This document shows positions 1 to 5,787 of a stretch of 6,802 nucleotides of DNA, piece by piece (position 1 is the first letter of the stretch; the number at the start of each line of letters is the position of its first letter). A program made the translations under genes and the position numbers. The stretch spans positions 1-6,802 of the forward strand of contig SKYD01000165.1 in the NCBI GenBank assembly GCA_007128075.1, given 5' to 3'. Origin of the DNA: Thiorhodovibrio sp. Lineage in GTDB: Bacteria; Pseudomonadota; Gammaproteobacteria; Chromatiales; Chromatiaceae. The notes beneath the pieces were generated by a model. The model made no database searches, had not been told where the DNA came from, and was given only the letters and a program-made list of their open reading frames with translations.

Positions 1-2
1 AT

Positions 3-710
3 GTCGCGGACGGGCTGCTGCAAAAATACGCTCGGCGAGCACTGTTGCTGACCACGCGCCAATGCGCGATCCATTGTCGCTACTGCTTCCGTCGTGGACA
101 GCGCCAGCTTGCAATGCCGCCCGGGCGATGGCAGGAGCGGCTGGCAACCCTGAGTGAAATTGACGAGCTGATTTTAAGCGGCGGTGATCCGTTGATGCTC
201 AATGATCGACGACTTGGACAATTGCTCGGATTCTGTCAGGCAGTGCCGGGGCTAAAACGGCTGCGGCTGCATACACGCCTGCCAATTGTGCTGCCGAGTC
301 GCGTCACCGCTGAACTGTGTTCAATACTGACGCGCATCCGCCTCCCGCTGAGCCTGGTGGTGCATGTCAATCATCCCGCCGAGCTAGATGACTCCACAGC
401 GCAAGCCCTAGCACAGTTGCGCACTGCGGGCGTGACTTTACTCAATCAAAGCGTGCTGTTGCGTGGGGTGAATGATCATCCGCAGCCGCTGATTGCGCTG
501 TGCGAAACGCTGTTTGCCCAGGGGGTGCTACCCTACTATTTGCATTTGCTCGATCCAGTCATCGGCAGTGCGCATTTTCAAGTCAGCACCGCACAAGCAC
601 AAGCACTCATGCAAGCGTTACGCGCCCAACTCCCCGGGTATCTGGTGCCGCGTGCAGTGCGTGAGGTGAATGCCCAACCCAATAAAGTGCCATTGGCCGA
701 GTGGGAGTGA
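3..710 (+). CDS. epmB: EF-P beta-lysylation protein EpmB (lysine 2,3-aminomutase family), 5' end missing
   Basis: Radical SAM/PLP enzyme that converts (S)-alpha-lysine to (R)-beta-lysine, which EpmA attaches to elongation factor P; cytoplasmic. The frame is open from the left edge (VADGLLQKYARRALLL...), so the true start lies upstream; about 236 codons are present against about 340 in E. coli. The radical SAM cluster motif CxxxCxxC is visible as CAIHCRYC (cysteine codons at 63, 75 and 84), followed by the SAM-binding SGGDP at about 177-191. The family-typical stretches GVTLLNQSVLLRGVND and YYLHLLDPV follow, and the C-terminal VREVNAQPNK holds the lysine (684-686) expected to bind PLP. The segment after the cluster is unusual: CFRR is followed by GQRQLAMPPG instead of the usual HFPY-type sequence. 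It converges on ilvA. The family is clear; I prefer EpmB to a catabolic aminomutase because of the short C-terminus. Confidence 0.9.
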   Translation, partial: VADGLLQKYARRALLLTTRQCAIHCRYCFRRGQRQLAMPPGRWQERLATLSEIDELILSGGDPLMLNDRRLGQLLGFCQAVPGLKRLRLHTRLPIVLPSRVTAELCSILTRIRLPLSLVVHVNHPAELDDSTAQALAQLRTAGVTLLNQSVLLRGVNDHPQPLIALCETLFAQGVLPYYLHLLDPVIGSAHFQVSTAQAQALMQALRAQLPGYLVPRAVREVNAQPNKVPLAEWE

Positions 711-766
711 GTTTGTTGATTTCGAGCCAATAGACACTAAAGCACAATTAGAGTTTTTGTCGTGAA

Positions 767-2299
767 CTAAAGCTCCGACAGGCTGCTAGCAGCAAATAAT
801 CGATACGCTGGATTGGTTGTCTCATCCCAAAATGGATAGCCGAGATCATGCAATTGTTGTTCAAAGGCGGTCTGTTCGCTCATCGGTACCTGAATCCCCA
901 TCAGCACCCTGCCATAGGCGGCCCCGTGATTGCGGTAGTGAAACAGGCTGATGTTCCATTGCCGACCCAATCCCGAAAGAAAATCAAACAACGCCCCTGG
1001 GCGTTCGGGAAATTCAAAGCGCACCAACCGCTCATTGTTTACCCCCTGGGCGTGACCGCCGACCATAAAGCGGATATGGAGCTTAGCAGTTTCGTTTTCA
1101 CTCATATCCAGCACCGCAAAGCCCTTGTGCTGCAGCCGTGCCATCAGCTCGGCGCGCTCTTTTGGGCCGCCACCGAGTTCCACGCCGACAAAGACCTGCG
1201 CCTGACGCGCATCGGCATAGCGATAATTAAACTCGGTGATTTGGCGCTTGCCCAGCGCCTTGCAAAATGCCAGAAAGCTGCCCGGGCGTTCGGGGATCCC
1301 GACGGCAAACAGTGCCTCGCGCCGCTCACCGAGTTCAGCACGCTCAGCAACATGGCGCAGGCGGTCAAAATTCATATTGGCGCCGCTTTCAATCGCAATC
1401 AAGGCACCCTGACCGTCGGGGTTGGCCTCGGCATAGCGTTTAAGCCCAGCGACCGCCAGCGCCCCCGCTGGCTCGGCAATGCCACGGGTGTCATCATAAA
1501 TATCTTTGATCGCGGCACAGATCTCATCGGTACTCACCAAGATCACCTGATCGACTGCCGCCTGTGCCAGCCGAAAGGTCTCCTCGCCGATTCGTCGCAC
1601 TGCCACCCCATCGGCAAACAGTCCAACCTCGTTGAGCGTGACTGGCTCCCCGGCTTGCAGAGCATGGTGCAAGGTCGGTGCTTCTTCTGGCTCGACCCCG
1701 ATGAGCTTGATCTCAGGACGCACATAGTTGATATAGGTTGCCACACCAGCAATCAGCCCGCCGCCACCGACGGGAACAAAGATCGCCTCAATGGCATCAG
1801 GATGCTGGCGCAACAGCTCCATGCCGATGGTACCCTGTCCGGCAATCACCTCGGGGTCATCAAAGGGATGAATCAAAGTCAATCCACGCGCTGCCACCAG
1901 CTCCTGGGCATGGGCATAGGCCTCATCATAAGAATCACCATGCAAAATAGCGCGACCACCAAAACGCCGCACCGCCTGAATTTTAATCGGCGGGGTAGTT
2001 TTGGGCATGACAATGGTCGCCTCAATTCCTAAGCGGGTCGCCCCCAGCGCCACGCCCTGGGCATGGTTGCCGGCTGAGGCGGCAATCACTCCCCGTGCTC
2101 GCGCCTCAGCAGACAGATGATGCAGTTTGTTGTACGCCCCGCGCAGCTTAAACGAGAAAACAGGCTGTAAATCCTCACGCTTGAGCCACACTGAGCGTCC
2201 TAAGCGGCGCGATAAGCGTGGGGCTTGGGTCAACGGGGTTTCGTGGGCGACATCGTAAACCCGGGCTTTCAAAATACGCTCAATATAGGGGTGCGGCAT
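767..2299 (-). CDS. ilvA: Threonine ammonia-lyase, biosynthetic
   Basis: PLP enzyme that deaminates L-threonine to 2-oxobutanoate, the committed step of isoleucine biosynthesis; cytoplasmic. At 510 residues it matches the long, allosteric form (E. coli IlvA is 514). The catalytic domain carries SFKLRGAYN with the Schiff-base lysine at K51, SAGNHAQG at 75-82, the phosphate-binding GGGG at 178-181 and ESGANMN at about 304-310. Two ACT-like regulatory domains follow, at about 328-400 (FAVGIPERPGSFLAF) and about 424-500 (VRFEFPERPGALFDF), so isoleucine feedback inhibition is expected from the family. The ATG is preceded by an AGAG about 8 nt upstream, a weak Shine-Dalgarno, and the N-terminus aligns well with the family. 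It is divergent from rpiA across 60 bp and convergent with epmB across 56 bp, so probably monocistronic. I see no leader peptide or attenuator in the short upstream gap. Confidence 0.97.
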   Translation of the reverse strand: MPHPYIERILKARVYDVAHETPLTQAPRLSRRLGRSVWLKREDLQPVFSFKLRGAYNKLHHLSAEARARGVIAASAGNHAQGVALGATRLGIEATIVMPKTTPPIKIQAVRRFGGRAILHGDSYDEAYAHAQELVAARGLTLIHPFDDPEVIAGQGTIGMELLRQHPDAIEAIFVPVGGGGLIAGVATYINYVRPEIKLIGVEPEEAPTLHHALQAGEPVTLNEVGLFADGVAVRRIGEETFRLAQAAVDQVILVSTDEICAAIKDIYDDTRGIAEPAGALAVAGLKRYAEANPDGQGALIAIESGANMNFDRLRHVAERAELGERREALFAVGIPERPGSFLAFCKALGKRQITEFNYRYADARQAQVFVGVELGGGPKERAELMARLQHKGFAVLDMSENETAKLHIRFMVGGHAQGVNNERLVRFEFPERPGALFDFLSGLGRQWNISLFHYRNHGAAYGRVLMGIQVPMSEQTAFEQQLHDLGYPFWDETTNPAYRLFAASSLSEL

Positions 2300-2359
2300 G
2301 GCATGGCTCTGGTATGATGATCAACGGCTTTATCTTAAATTTAAGGTTTAATAAACTTT
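2300..2359. promoter_or_regulatory. Divergent ilvA/rpiA promoter region with two adjacent palindromes
   Basis: This 60-bp AT-rich gap must hold, or border on, the promoters of both genes. It contains a perfect 12-bp palindrome CTTAAATTTAAG (2334-2345) followed immediately by GTTTA-A-TAAAC (2346-2356), a 5+1+5 inverted repeat. Together they cover most of the space in front of rpiA and could be an operator. A TATGAT hexamer lies at 2313-2318, but I cannot pair it with a good -35 box. The only Shine-Dalgarno-like sequence for rpiA is AAGG at 2343-2346, about 13 nt before its ATG, which is weak and distant. The palindromes are seen directly; a regulatory role is inferred, and AT-rich DNA forms such palindromes easily. 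Confidence 0.4.
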
Positions 2360-3028
2360 ATGAGCGACAACAGCAACGCATTGAAGCAACAGGCCGCTGA
2401 GGCGGCAATCGCCTATGTCGAGGGCGGCATTATTGGGGTTGGCACCGGCTCGACGGTCAATTATTTCATTGACGCACTGGCAAAGATCAAAGGACGCATC
2501 GAGGGCGCGGTCTCTAGCTCCGAGGCATCGACTGCCCGCTTGCGCCAGCACGGCATTGAGGTTTTAGAACTCAACAGCGTTGGCACGCTGGCGCTCTATG
2601 TCGATGGTGCGGATGAGTCGAATGCGCGGCTGCAACTGATCAAGGGCGGTGGCGGGGCACTGACCCGCGAGAAAATCGTGGCTGCCGCCAGCGAGCGATT
2701 TGTGTGCATCGCCGATGCCAGCAAGCTGGTGCCGGTGCTCGGTGCATTCCCGTTGCCGGTGGAGGTCATCCCGATGGCGCGTAGCCTAGTGGCGCGGGAG
2801 CTGACCCGTCTGGGCGGCACGCCGGTGTGGCGCGAGGGTTTTGTCACTGACAACGGCAATCCGATTCTCGATGTCCAGGGGCTACGCATTGAAGACCCCC
2901 TCGCACTCGAACAAACCATCAACCAGATGGCTGGTGTGGTCACTGTGGGACTCTTTGCCCACCGCCCAGCGGATGTGCTGATTTTGGGTTCCGCGGCTGG
3001 TCCGACAACGCTGACTGCCGCAGACTAA
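2360..3028 (+). CDS. rpiA: Ribose-5-phosphate isomerase A
   Basis: Interconverts ribose 5-phosphate and ribulose 5-phosphate in the non-oxidative pentose phosphate pathway (and the Calvin cycle where present); cytoplasmic. At 222 residues it is close to E. coli RpiA (219). The phosphate-binding GVGTGST is at 26-32, SSEAS at 53-57, VDGADE at 81-86 and KGGGGALTREK at 95-105. The family's active-site residues (D81, D84, K94 and E103 in E. coli) correspond to D82, D85, K95 and E104 here. CIADASKLV and FPLPVEVIPMA continue the family pattern. The ATG follows an AT-rich leader without a strong Shine-Dalgarno, but the N-terminal alignment supports it. Adjacency to ilvA is a common gammaproteobacterial arrangement. 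The TAA stop overlaps the bactofilin stop on the other strand by 4 bp. Confidence 0.97.
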   Translation: MSDNSNALKQQAAEAAIAYVEGGIIGVGTGSTVNYFIDALAKIKGRIEGAVSSSEASTARLRQHGIEVLELNSVGTLALYVDGADESNARLQLIKGGGGALTREKIVAAASERFVCIADASKLVPVLGAFPLPVEVIPMARSLVARELTRLGGTPVWREGFVTDNGNPILDVQGLRIEDPLALEQTINQMAGVVTVGLFAHRPADVLILGSAAGPTTLTAAD

Positions 3029-3504
3029 CTGTTGTGACGCGGCTGATCGGCGATTGACGACGCGTCAGCCTCAGCATCAACAATTTCCTGCTCATCGGGC
3101 GGATCAAAGCGACTGCTGCCGTCGTAGCCTAAGCGCTGCGGCGGCTTGGACTCGCTATGAATCAACTGACCATTGACCTCCGCCCCCATCGCCATTTCTA
3201 ACAACCGATAATACACCGTGCCAATGACGCGGGCATTATCCGCCAGCTCGACACGATCCCCGGCATGAACATCGCCCTTGATGCGGCCATTGATGATGAG
3301 ATTGTCGGCATTAAGCTCGCCTTCAATCTCGCCATGTTCGCTCAAAATCAGCGTTGAGTTGGTTTCGGTTTCACCATAGACATTGCCGCAGATTTTGCCT
3401 TCGATATGCAGCCCACCGGCAAAGGTGATATCGCCCTTAATCACGGTGCCTTGACCGATCACGGTGACGATTTTAGGGGGCTTGAATTTGCGTATACGCG
3501 CCAC
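3025..3504 (-). CDS. Bactofilin (polymer-forming cytoskeletal protein)
   Basis: Bactofilins are small beta-helical proteins that polymerise without nucleotide and scaffold cell-shape, polarity or wall-synthesis functions, often at the membrane. This one has 159 residues: a basic N-terminus (MARIRKFKPPK), a beta-helix core at about 13-115 with repeating turns (VIGQGTVIKGDITFAGGLHIEGK, then IEGELNADNLIINGRIKGDV, then VIGTVYYRLLEMAMGAEVNG), and a flexible acidic tail. The start is GTG, shown by the complement CAC at 3502-3504, and is supported by AAGGAA about 7 nt upstream. It lies 36 bp downstream of the DUF6776-like gene on the same strand, so co-transcription is likely. Its TAG stop overlaps that of rpiA. 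Family assignment is firm; the specific cellular role is unknown. Confidence 0.92.
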   Translation of the reverse strand: MARIRKFKPPKIVTVIGQGTVIKGDITFAGGLHIEGKICGNVYGETETNSTLILSEHGEIEGELNADNLIINGRIKGDVHAGDRVELADNARVIGTVYYRLLEMAMGAEVNGQLIHSESKPPQRLGYDGSSRFDPPDEQEIVDAEADASSIADQPRHNS

Positions 3505-3540
3505 TTTGGTGTTCCTTGTTTACAATCGAAGTGTTTTAGT

Positions 3541-4296
3541 TTAATCATCGTCGCCCGCAGGCGACCACACCCAGTCGAAAATGCGGTGCGCTCCGGGTGT
3601 GCGATGGTCAGATGGAATCACGATGACCAGAAATTCAGCGGGGACAAAGCGGCTTGGCAAGCGCAGTCGCCCCCGCACTTCTTGGAAATTGCGAAAACGC
3701 ATCGCGTGTGCGTTGCGCTCGGGGTCGCTGATTTCAGCTAAGTCAAGATATTGCATGCCGTTTTCACCCTGACCGCTGACCTGGATGCGTACCTCGCCCT
3801 CCAATCGATCCTCGCTACTGCGTTGATCGTCAGTATTGGTGAGCCGAAAATTGTAGCTAAACTGCCGATCATCATGGCGCTCTAAAGTTAGATCACCAAT
3901 TTCAATCAGCCCATCTGCGGCACCAAACAACTGGCGGAAGAAATGCACCTGACGATTGAGCTTGGCATGTTCTTCGTATAACTGATCGAGCGCGGTTTGC
4001 GCCTGCTCTGCGGCTTGGCGGTGGCTGTCGTTGGCTAAGCGCAATTCACGCACTGAACGCACCAGCTCATCGCGGGTCAGGCTCAGAAACCGCTCGCTGT
4101 GTTCAAGTTCAGCAAGCTGATCGCTGCTTAACTGCCGCGCCTGGCGTGGGGCATCACACAACAAAAGATAGCTAAGATATGTCCACACCAACAGCACAAG
4201 CACCAGTGCCAGCCCCCATGTTAGCTGCTCAGGCAGGGAGCGCGACTGCCGCCCAATACGCGGTCGTTTGATTCGTCGTGGCTTGATGTTGCTCAT
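3541..4296 (-). CDS. DUF6776-like single-pass membrane coiled-coil protein
   Basis: A 251-residue protein of unknown function. A very basic N-terminus (residues 1-20) precedes one hydrophobic helix at about 25-47, giving an N-in, C-out inner-membrane topology by the positive-inside rule. A coiled-coil segment at about 55-122 is rich in Leu, Glu, Gln and Arg with heptad-like spacing. A predominantly beta C-terminal domain (about 125-245) has the pattern FRNFQEVRGRLRLPSRFVPA followed by EFLVIVIP, which I recall as typical of DUF6776; that family name is from memory. The ATG at 4296 has no good Shine-Dalgarno, but the N-terminal topology supports it. It is first in a probable operon with the bactofilin, so a membrane partner or anchor for the filament is a reasonable inference, not shown by the sequence. 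Confidence 0.8.
   Translation of the reverse strand: MSNIKPRRIKRPRIGRQSRSLPEQLTWGLALVLVLLVWTYLSYLLLCDAPRQARQLSSDQLAELEHSERFLSLTRDELVRSVRELRLANDSHRQAAEQAQTALDQLYEEHAKLNRQVHFFRQLFGAADGLIEIGDLTLERHDDRQFSYNFRLTNTDDQRSSEDRLEGEVRIQVSGQGENGMQYLDLAEISDPERNAHAMRFRNFQEVRGRLRLPSRFVPAEFLVIVIPSDHRTPGAHRIFDWVWSPAGDDD
3581..3590. repeat. Decamer repeat ATGCGGTGCG, copy within the DUF6776 coding region
   Basis: Third identical copy, inside the 3' end of the DUF6776-like gene, where it encodes part of the C-terminal domain. It may be a chance match constrained by the protein sequence. Confidence 0.4.
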
Positions 4297-4304
4297 GCGG
4301 TGCG
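4295..4304. repeat. Decamer repeat ATGCGGTGCG, copy at the DUF6776 start codon
   Basis: Identical to the copies at 4357-4366 and 3581-3590. Its first two bases are part of the complement of the DUF6776 start codon, so on the minus strand it covers the position where a ribosome binding site would be. Confidence 0.5.
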
Positions 4305-4356
4305 CAAAAAAATTTATCGAGTCAACTAAGGTACAATTGGCTTAAAGTTGCGAAGG

Positions 4357-4366
4357 ATGCGGTGCG
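4357..4366. repeat. Decamer repeat ATGCGGTGCG, copy in the intergenic region
   Basis: One of three identical 10-bp copies in the same orientation; the others are at 4295-4304 and 3581-3590. The two intergenic copies start 62 bp apart, close to six helical turns. Identity is seen directly; meaning is unknown. Confidence 0.5.
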
Positions 4367-4376
4367 TTAGGGGCGT

Positions 4377-4382
4377 TGTCAA
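4377..4382 (-). promoter_or_regulatory. Candidate -35 box for the DUF6776/bactofilin operon
   Basis: The minus strand reads a perfect TTGACA here. A 17-nt spacer leads to CATCCT (plus-strand 4354-4359), matching TATAAT at three positions including the important second A and last T. Placed there, transcription would start about 50 nt upstream of the DUF6776 ATG. The -35 is exact, the -10 poor. Confidence 0.3.
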
Positions 4383-4446
4383 GTATCGCCGCACTCGCCA
4401 CCTGACCGCTTTTGTTGTTTTTTAAGCTAAAAAGACGATTTTCACG

Positions 4447-5787
4447 ATGGCACAGAATTCAGAAAACTCACCCTCGGTTAGTCAATCACCCAAGCGCGAT
4501 GCCGCGTTAGCAACTGCTGATCTTGCCATCCAACAGGAAAACGAAGGTCTGCGGCTGGCGTTGCGTGAGCAAGAGCGTATCGTTGAGCAGTTGACCAACG
4601 AATGTCGCCGTCTTGAGGATCGGCTCGAAGATCGCTATCAGGATATTGACACCCTACGGCGCCAGCTCGAAACCCAGGCGCGCGCCCTCAAAGATGCCGA
4701 ACATCGCACCACGCCAGCCGAGGGCGAGGATCTGGCGGTTGCTCCGGCGATGTTCGATGCCCCGCCGACCAATTTCATCAATCCCCCCAAACGCGGGCCG
4801 GGGTTGGTGATTGGTGTGGGAATTGGGGTGATTCTGGGAGCGGCCAGCGTCGGCGGTGCTTGGTGGCTTGGGGTGTTGCCCGCTCCGTTGCCTGCCGCGC
4901 CACCGATCACTGCTGCGCAGCCCGTTGCCGGGCCGCCCGCGGCAATCGCCCCGCCACCGCAGCGAGAACCAATCACCGAAGATGCAACACCTGCTGTGCA
5001 GCCAGCCCCGCCGCTGCAGCAACCTGTCGAGCCAGTGGCCACAGGGCCTGCGGTTGCTGGAACCACGCAAGATCCCAACGCGCCGAAGCTGATTTTGCTC
5101 AATGCTGCGAGCTTCACCATGGGCAACCCCATCGGCATGGCCGATAGCGATGCCCGCCCCACGCGCACCGTGACCTTGCCGTCCTTTGCAATTGGTGAGC
5201 GCGAGGTGACCTTTGCGGAATATGATCGCTTTGTGGCAGCAACGGGGGCGCGTCGTCCGAATGATTTTGGCTGGGGGCGCGGCAATCGTCCAGTGATTGA
5301 TGTCAACTGGCATGAGGCAGTGGCCTACACCGCCTGGCTGTCGCAACAAACCGGACGACAGTATCGGCTGCCCACCGAAGCAGAATGGGAATATGCCGCT
5401 CGTGGCGGAACAAGCTCATCCTATTGGTGGGGCACCGGATCACCGCGCAACCGAGCGGTGTGCTTTGACTGCGGTACGCGCTGGGATCGCAACTCAACTG
5501 CCCCCACGGGCAGTTTTCCGGCGAATCCCTTTGGGCTGTATGACACTGCCGGCAATGTGTCGGAGTGGGTGATGGATTGTTATCGGCACAGCTACACCGG
5601 CGCACCAACTGATGGCAGCGCTGTAGATGAACCAAATTGCAGCTATCGTGTTGCACGGGGTGGCGGCTTTAATTCAGCGACCGAATCGCTGCGCAATCAT
5701 GCCCGCAATCGTTTTGAAGAGAATGCGCGGATTGATATGCTCGGCTTTCGGGTTGCAAGAGATTTTAATGAGCGCGATGTCCAATAA
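4447..5787 (+). CDS. Membrane-anchored SUMF1/FGE-like domain protein with N-terminal coiled coil
   Basis: A 446-residue protein in four parts: a charged coiled coil at about 25-88 (QENEGLRLALREQERIVEQL and on), one membrane helix at about 119-142 preceded by PPKRG (N-in topology), a Pro/Ala-rich linker at about 144-205, and a C-terminal SUMF1/FGE-sulfatase-like domain at about 213-440, expected in the periplasm. Domain hallmarks are SFTMGNP, EREVTFAEYDRFV, PVIDVNWHEAVAYTAWLS, YRLPTEAEWEYAARGG, NPFGLYDTAGNVSEWV, RVARGGGFNS and LGFRVARDF. True FGEs have two copper-binding catalytic cysteines after the GGS motif; here that stretch (GGGFNSATESLRNHARNRF) has none, so sulfatase activation is unlikely. 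Four cysteines do lie in the domain, C339/C342 and C378/C398. Function is unknown; a structural or ligand-binding role is inferred. Its stop lies inside the next gene. Confidence 0.88.
   Translation: MAQNSENSPSVSQSPKRDAALATADLAIQQENEGLRLALREQERIVEQLTNECRRLEDRLEDRYQDIDTLRRQLETQARALKDAEHRTTPAEGEDLAVAPAMFDAPPTNFINPPKRGPGLVIGVGIGVILGAASVGGAWWLGVLPAPLPAAPPITAAQPVAGPPAAIAPPPQREPITEDATPAVQPAPPLQQPVEPVATGPAVAGTTQDPNAPKLILLNAASFTMGNPIGMADSDARPTRTVTLPSFAIGEREVTFAEYDRFVAATGARRPNDFGWGRGNRPVIDVNWHEAVAYTAWLSQQTGRQYRLPTEAEWEYAARGGTSSSYWWGTGSPRNRAVCFDCGTRWDRNSTAPTGSFPANPFGLYDTAGNVSEWVMDCYRHSYTGAPTDGSAVDEPNCSYRVARGGGFNSATESLRNHARNRFEENARIDMLGFRVARDFNERDVQ

Larger units (their letters stand above)
4297..4446. 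promoter_or_regulatory. Divergent intergenic region between the DUF6776/bactofilin and SUMF1-like genes
   Basis: This 150-bp gap separates two divergent genes and should hold both promoters. On the minus strand a consensus TTGACA (plus-strand 4377-4382) is followed after 17 nt by CATCCT (4354-4359), a weak -10 that would drive the DUF6776-like gene and bactofilin. On the plus strand a TACAAT hexamer lies at 4332-4337 without a convincing -35, and no clear Shine-Dalgarno precedes the ATG at 4447. The decamer ATGCGGTGCG occurs at 4295-4304, overlapping the DUF6776 start codon, and again at 4357-4366, overlapping the proposed -10 and spacer. The 3' part (4408-4446) is T/A-rich. Hexamer matches are by eye. 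Confidence 0.4.

Noticed and set aside
711..793. Candidate terminator or repeat structures between epmB and ilvA: CTAA/TTAG stem before TTTTT, TGTCG...CGACA, palindrome GCTGCTAGCAGC, and ACTAAAGC at 736-743 and 766-773
   Set aside because: Stems are only 4-6 bp, mostly AT-rich or inside the ilvA coding end, and the T-run does not follow a stable stem. None is convincing alone.
848..2032. 394-codon open frame antisense to ilvA
   Set aside because: It lies entirely opposite a strongly conserved gene, has no recognisable motifs, and is explained by codon bias leaving the opposite strand free of stops.
3035..3067. Inverted repeat TGACGCG...CGCGTCA with a 19-nt loop just past the rpiA stop
   Set aside because: A 7-bp stem is real, but neither side has a T-tract, so I do not call it an intrinsic terminator.
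4638..5349. Two overlapping open frames of 222 and 231 codons antisense to the SUMF1-like gene
   Set aside because: Low-complexity Gly/Ala/Arg-rich translations opposite a Pro/Ala linker and conserved domain; no family resemblance.
5627..5767. 47-residue N-terminal extension of the kinase reading frame
   Set aside because: It overlaps the conserved end of the SUMF1 domain in another frame, and PfkB homology begins right after the ATG at 5768.
4447..5787. Annotation as a functional formylglycine-generating enzyme
   Set aside because: The catalytic cysteine region has no cysteine, and no sulfatase gene is nearby.
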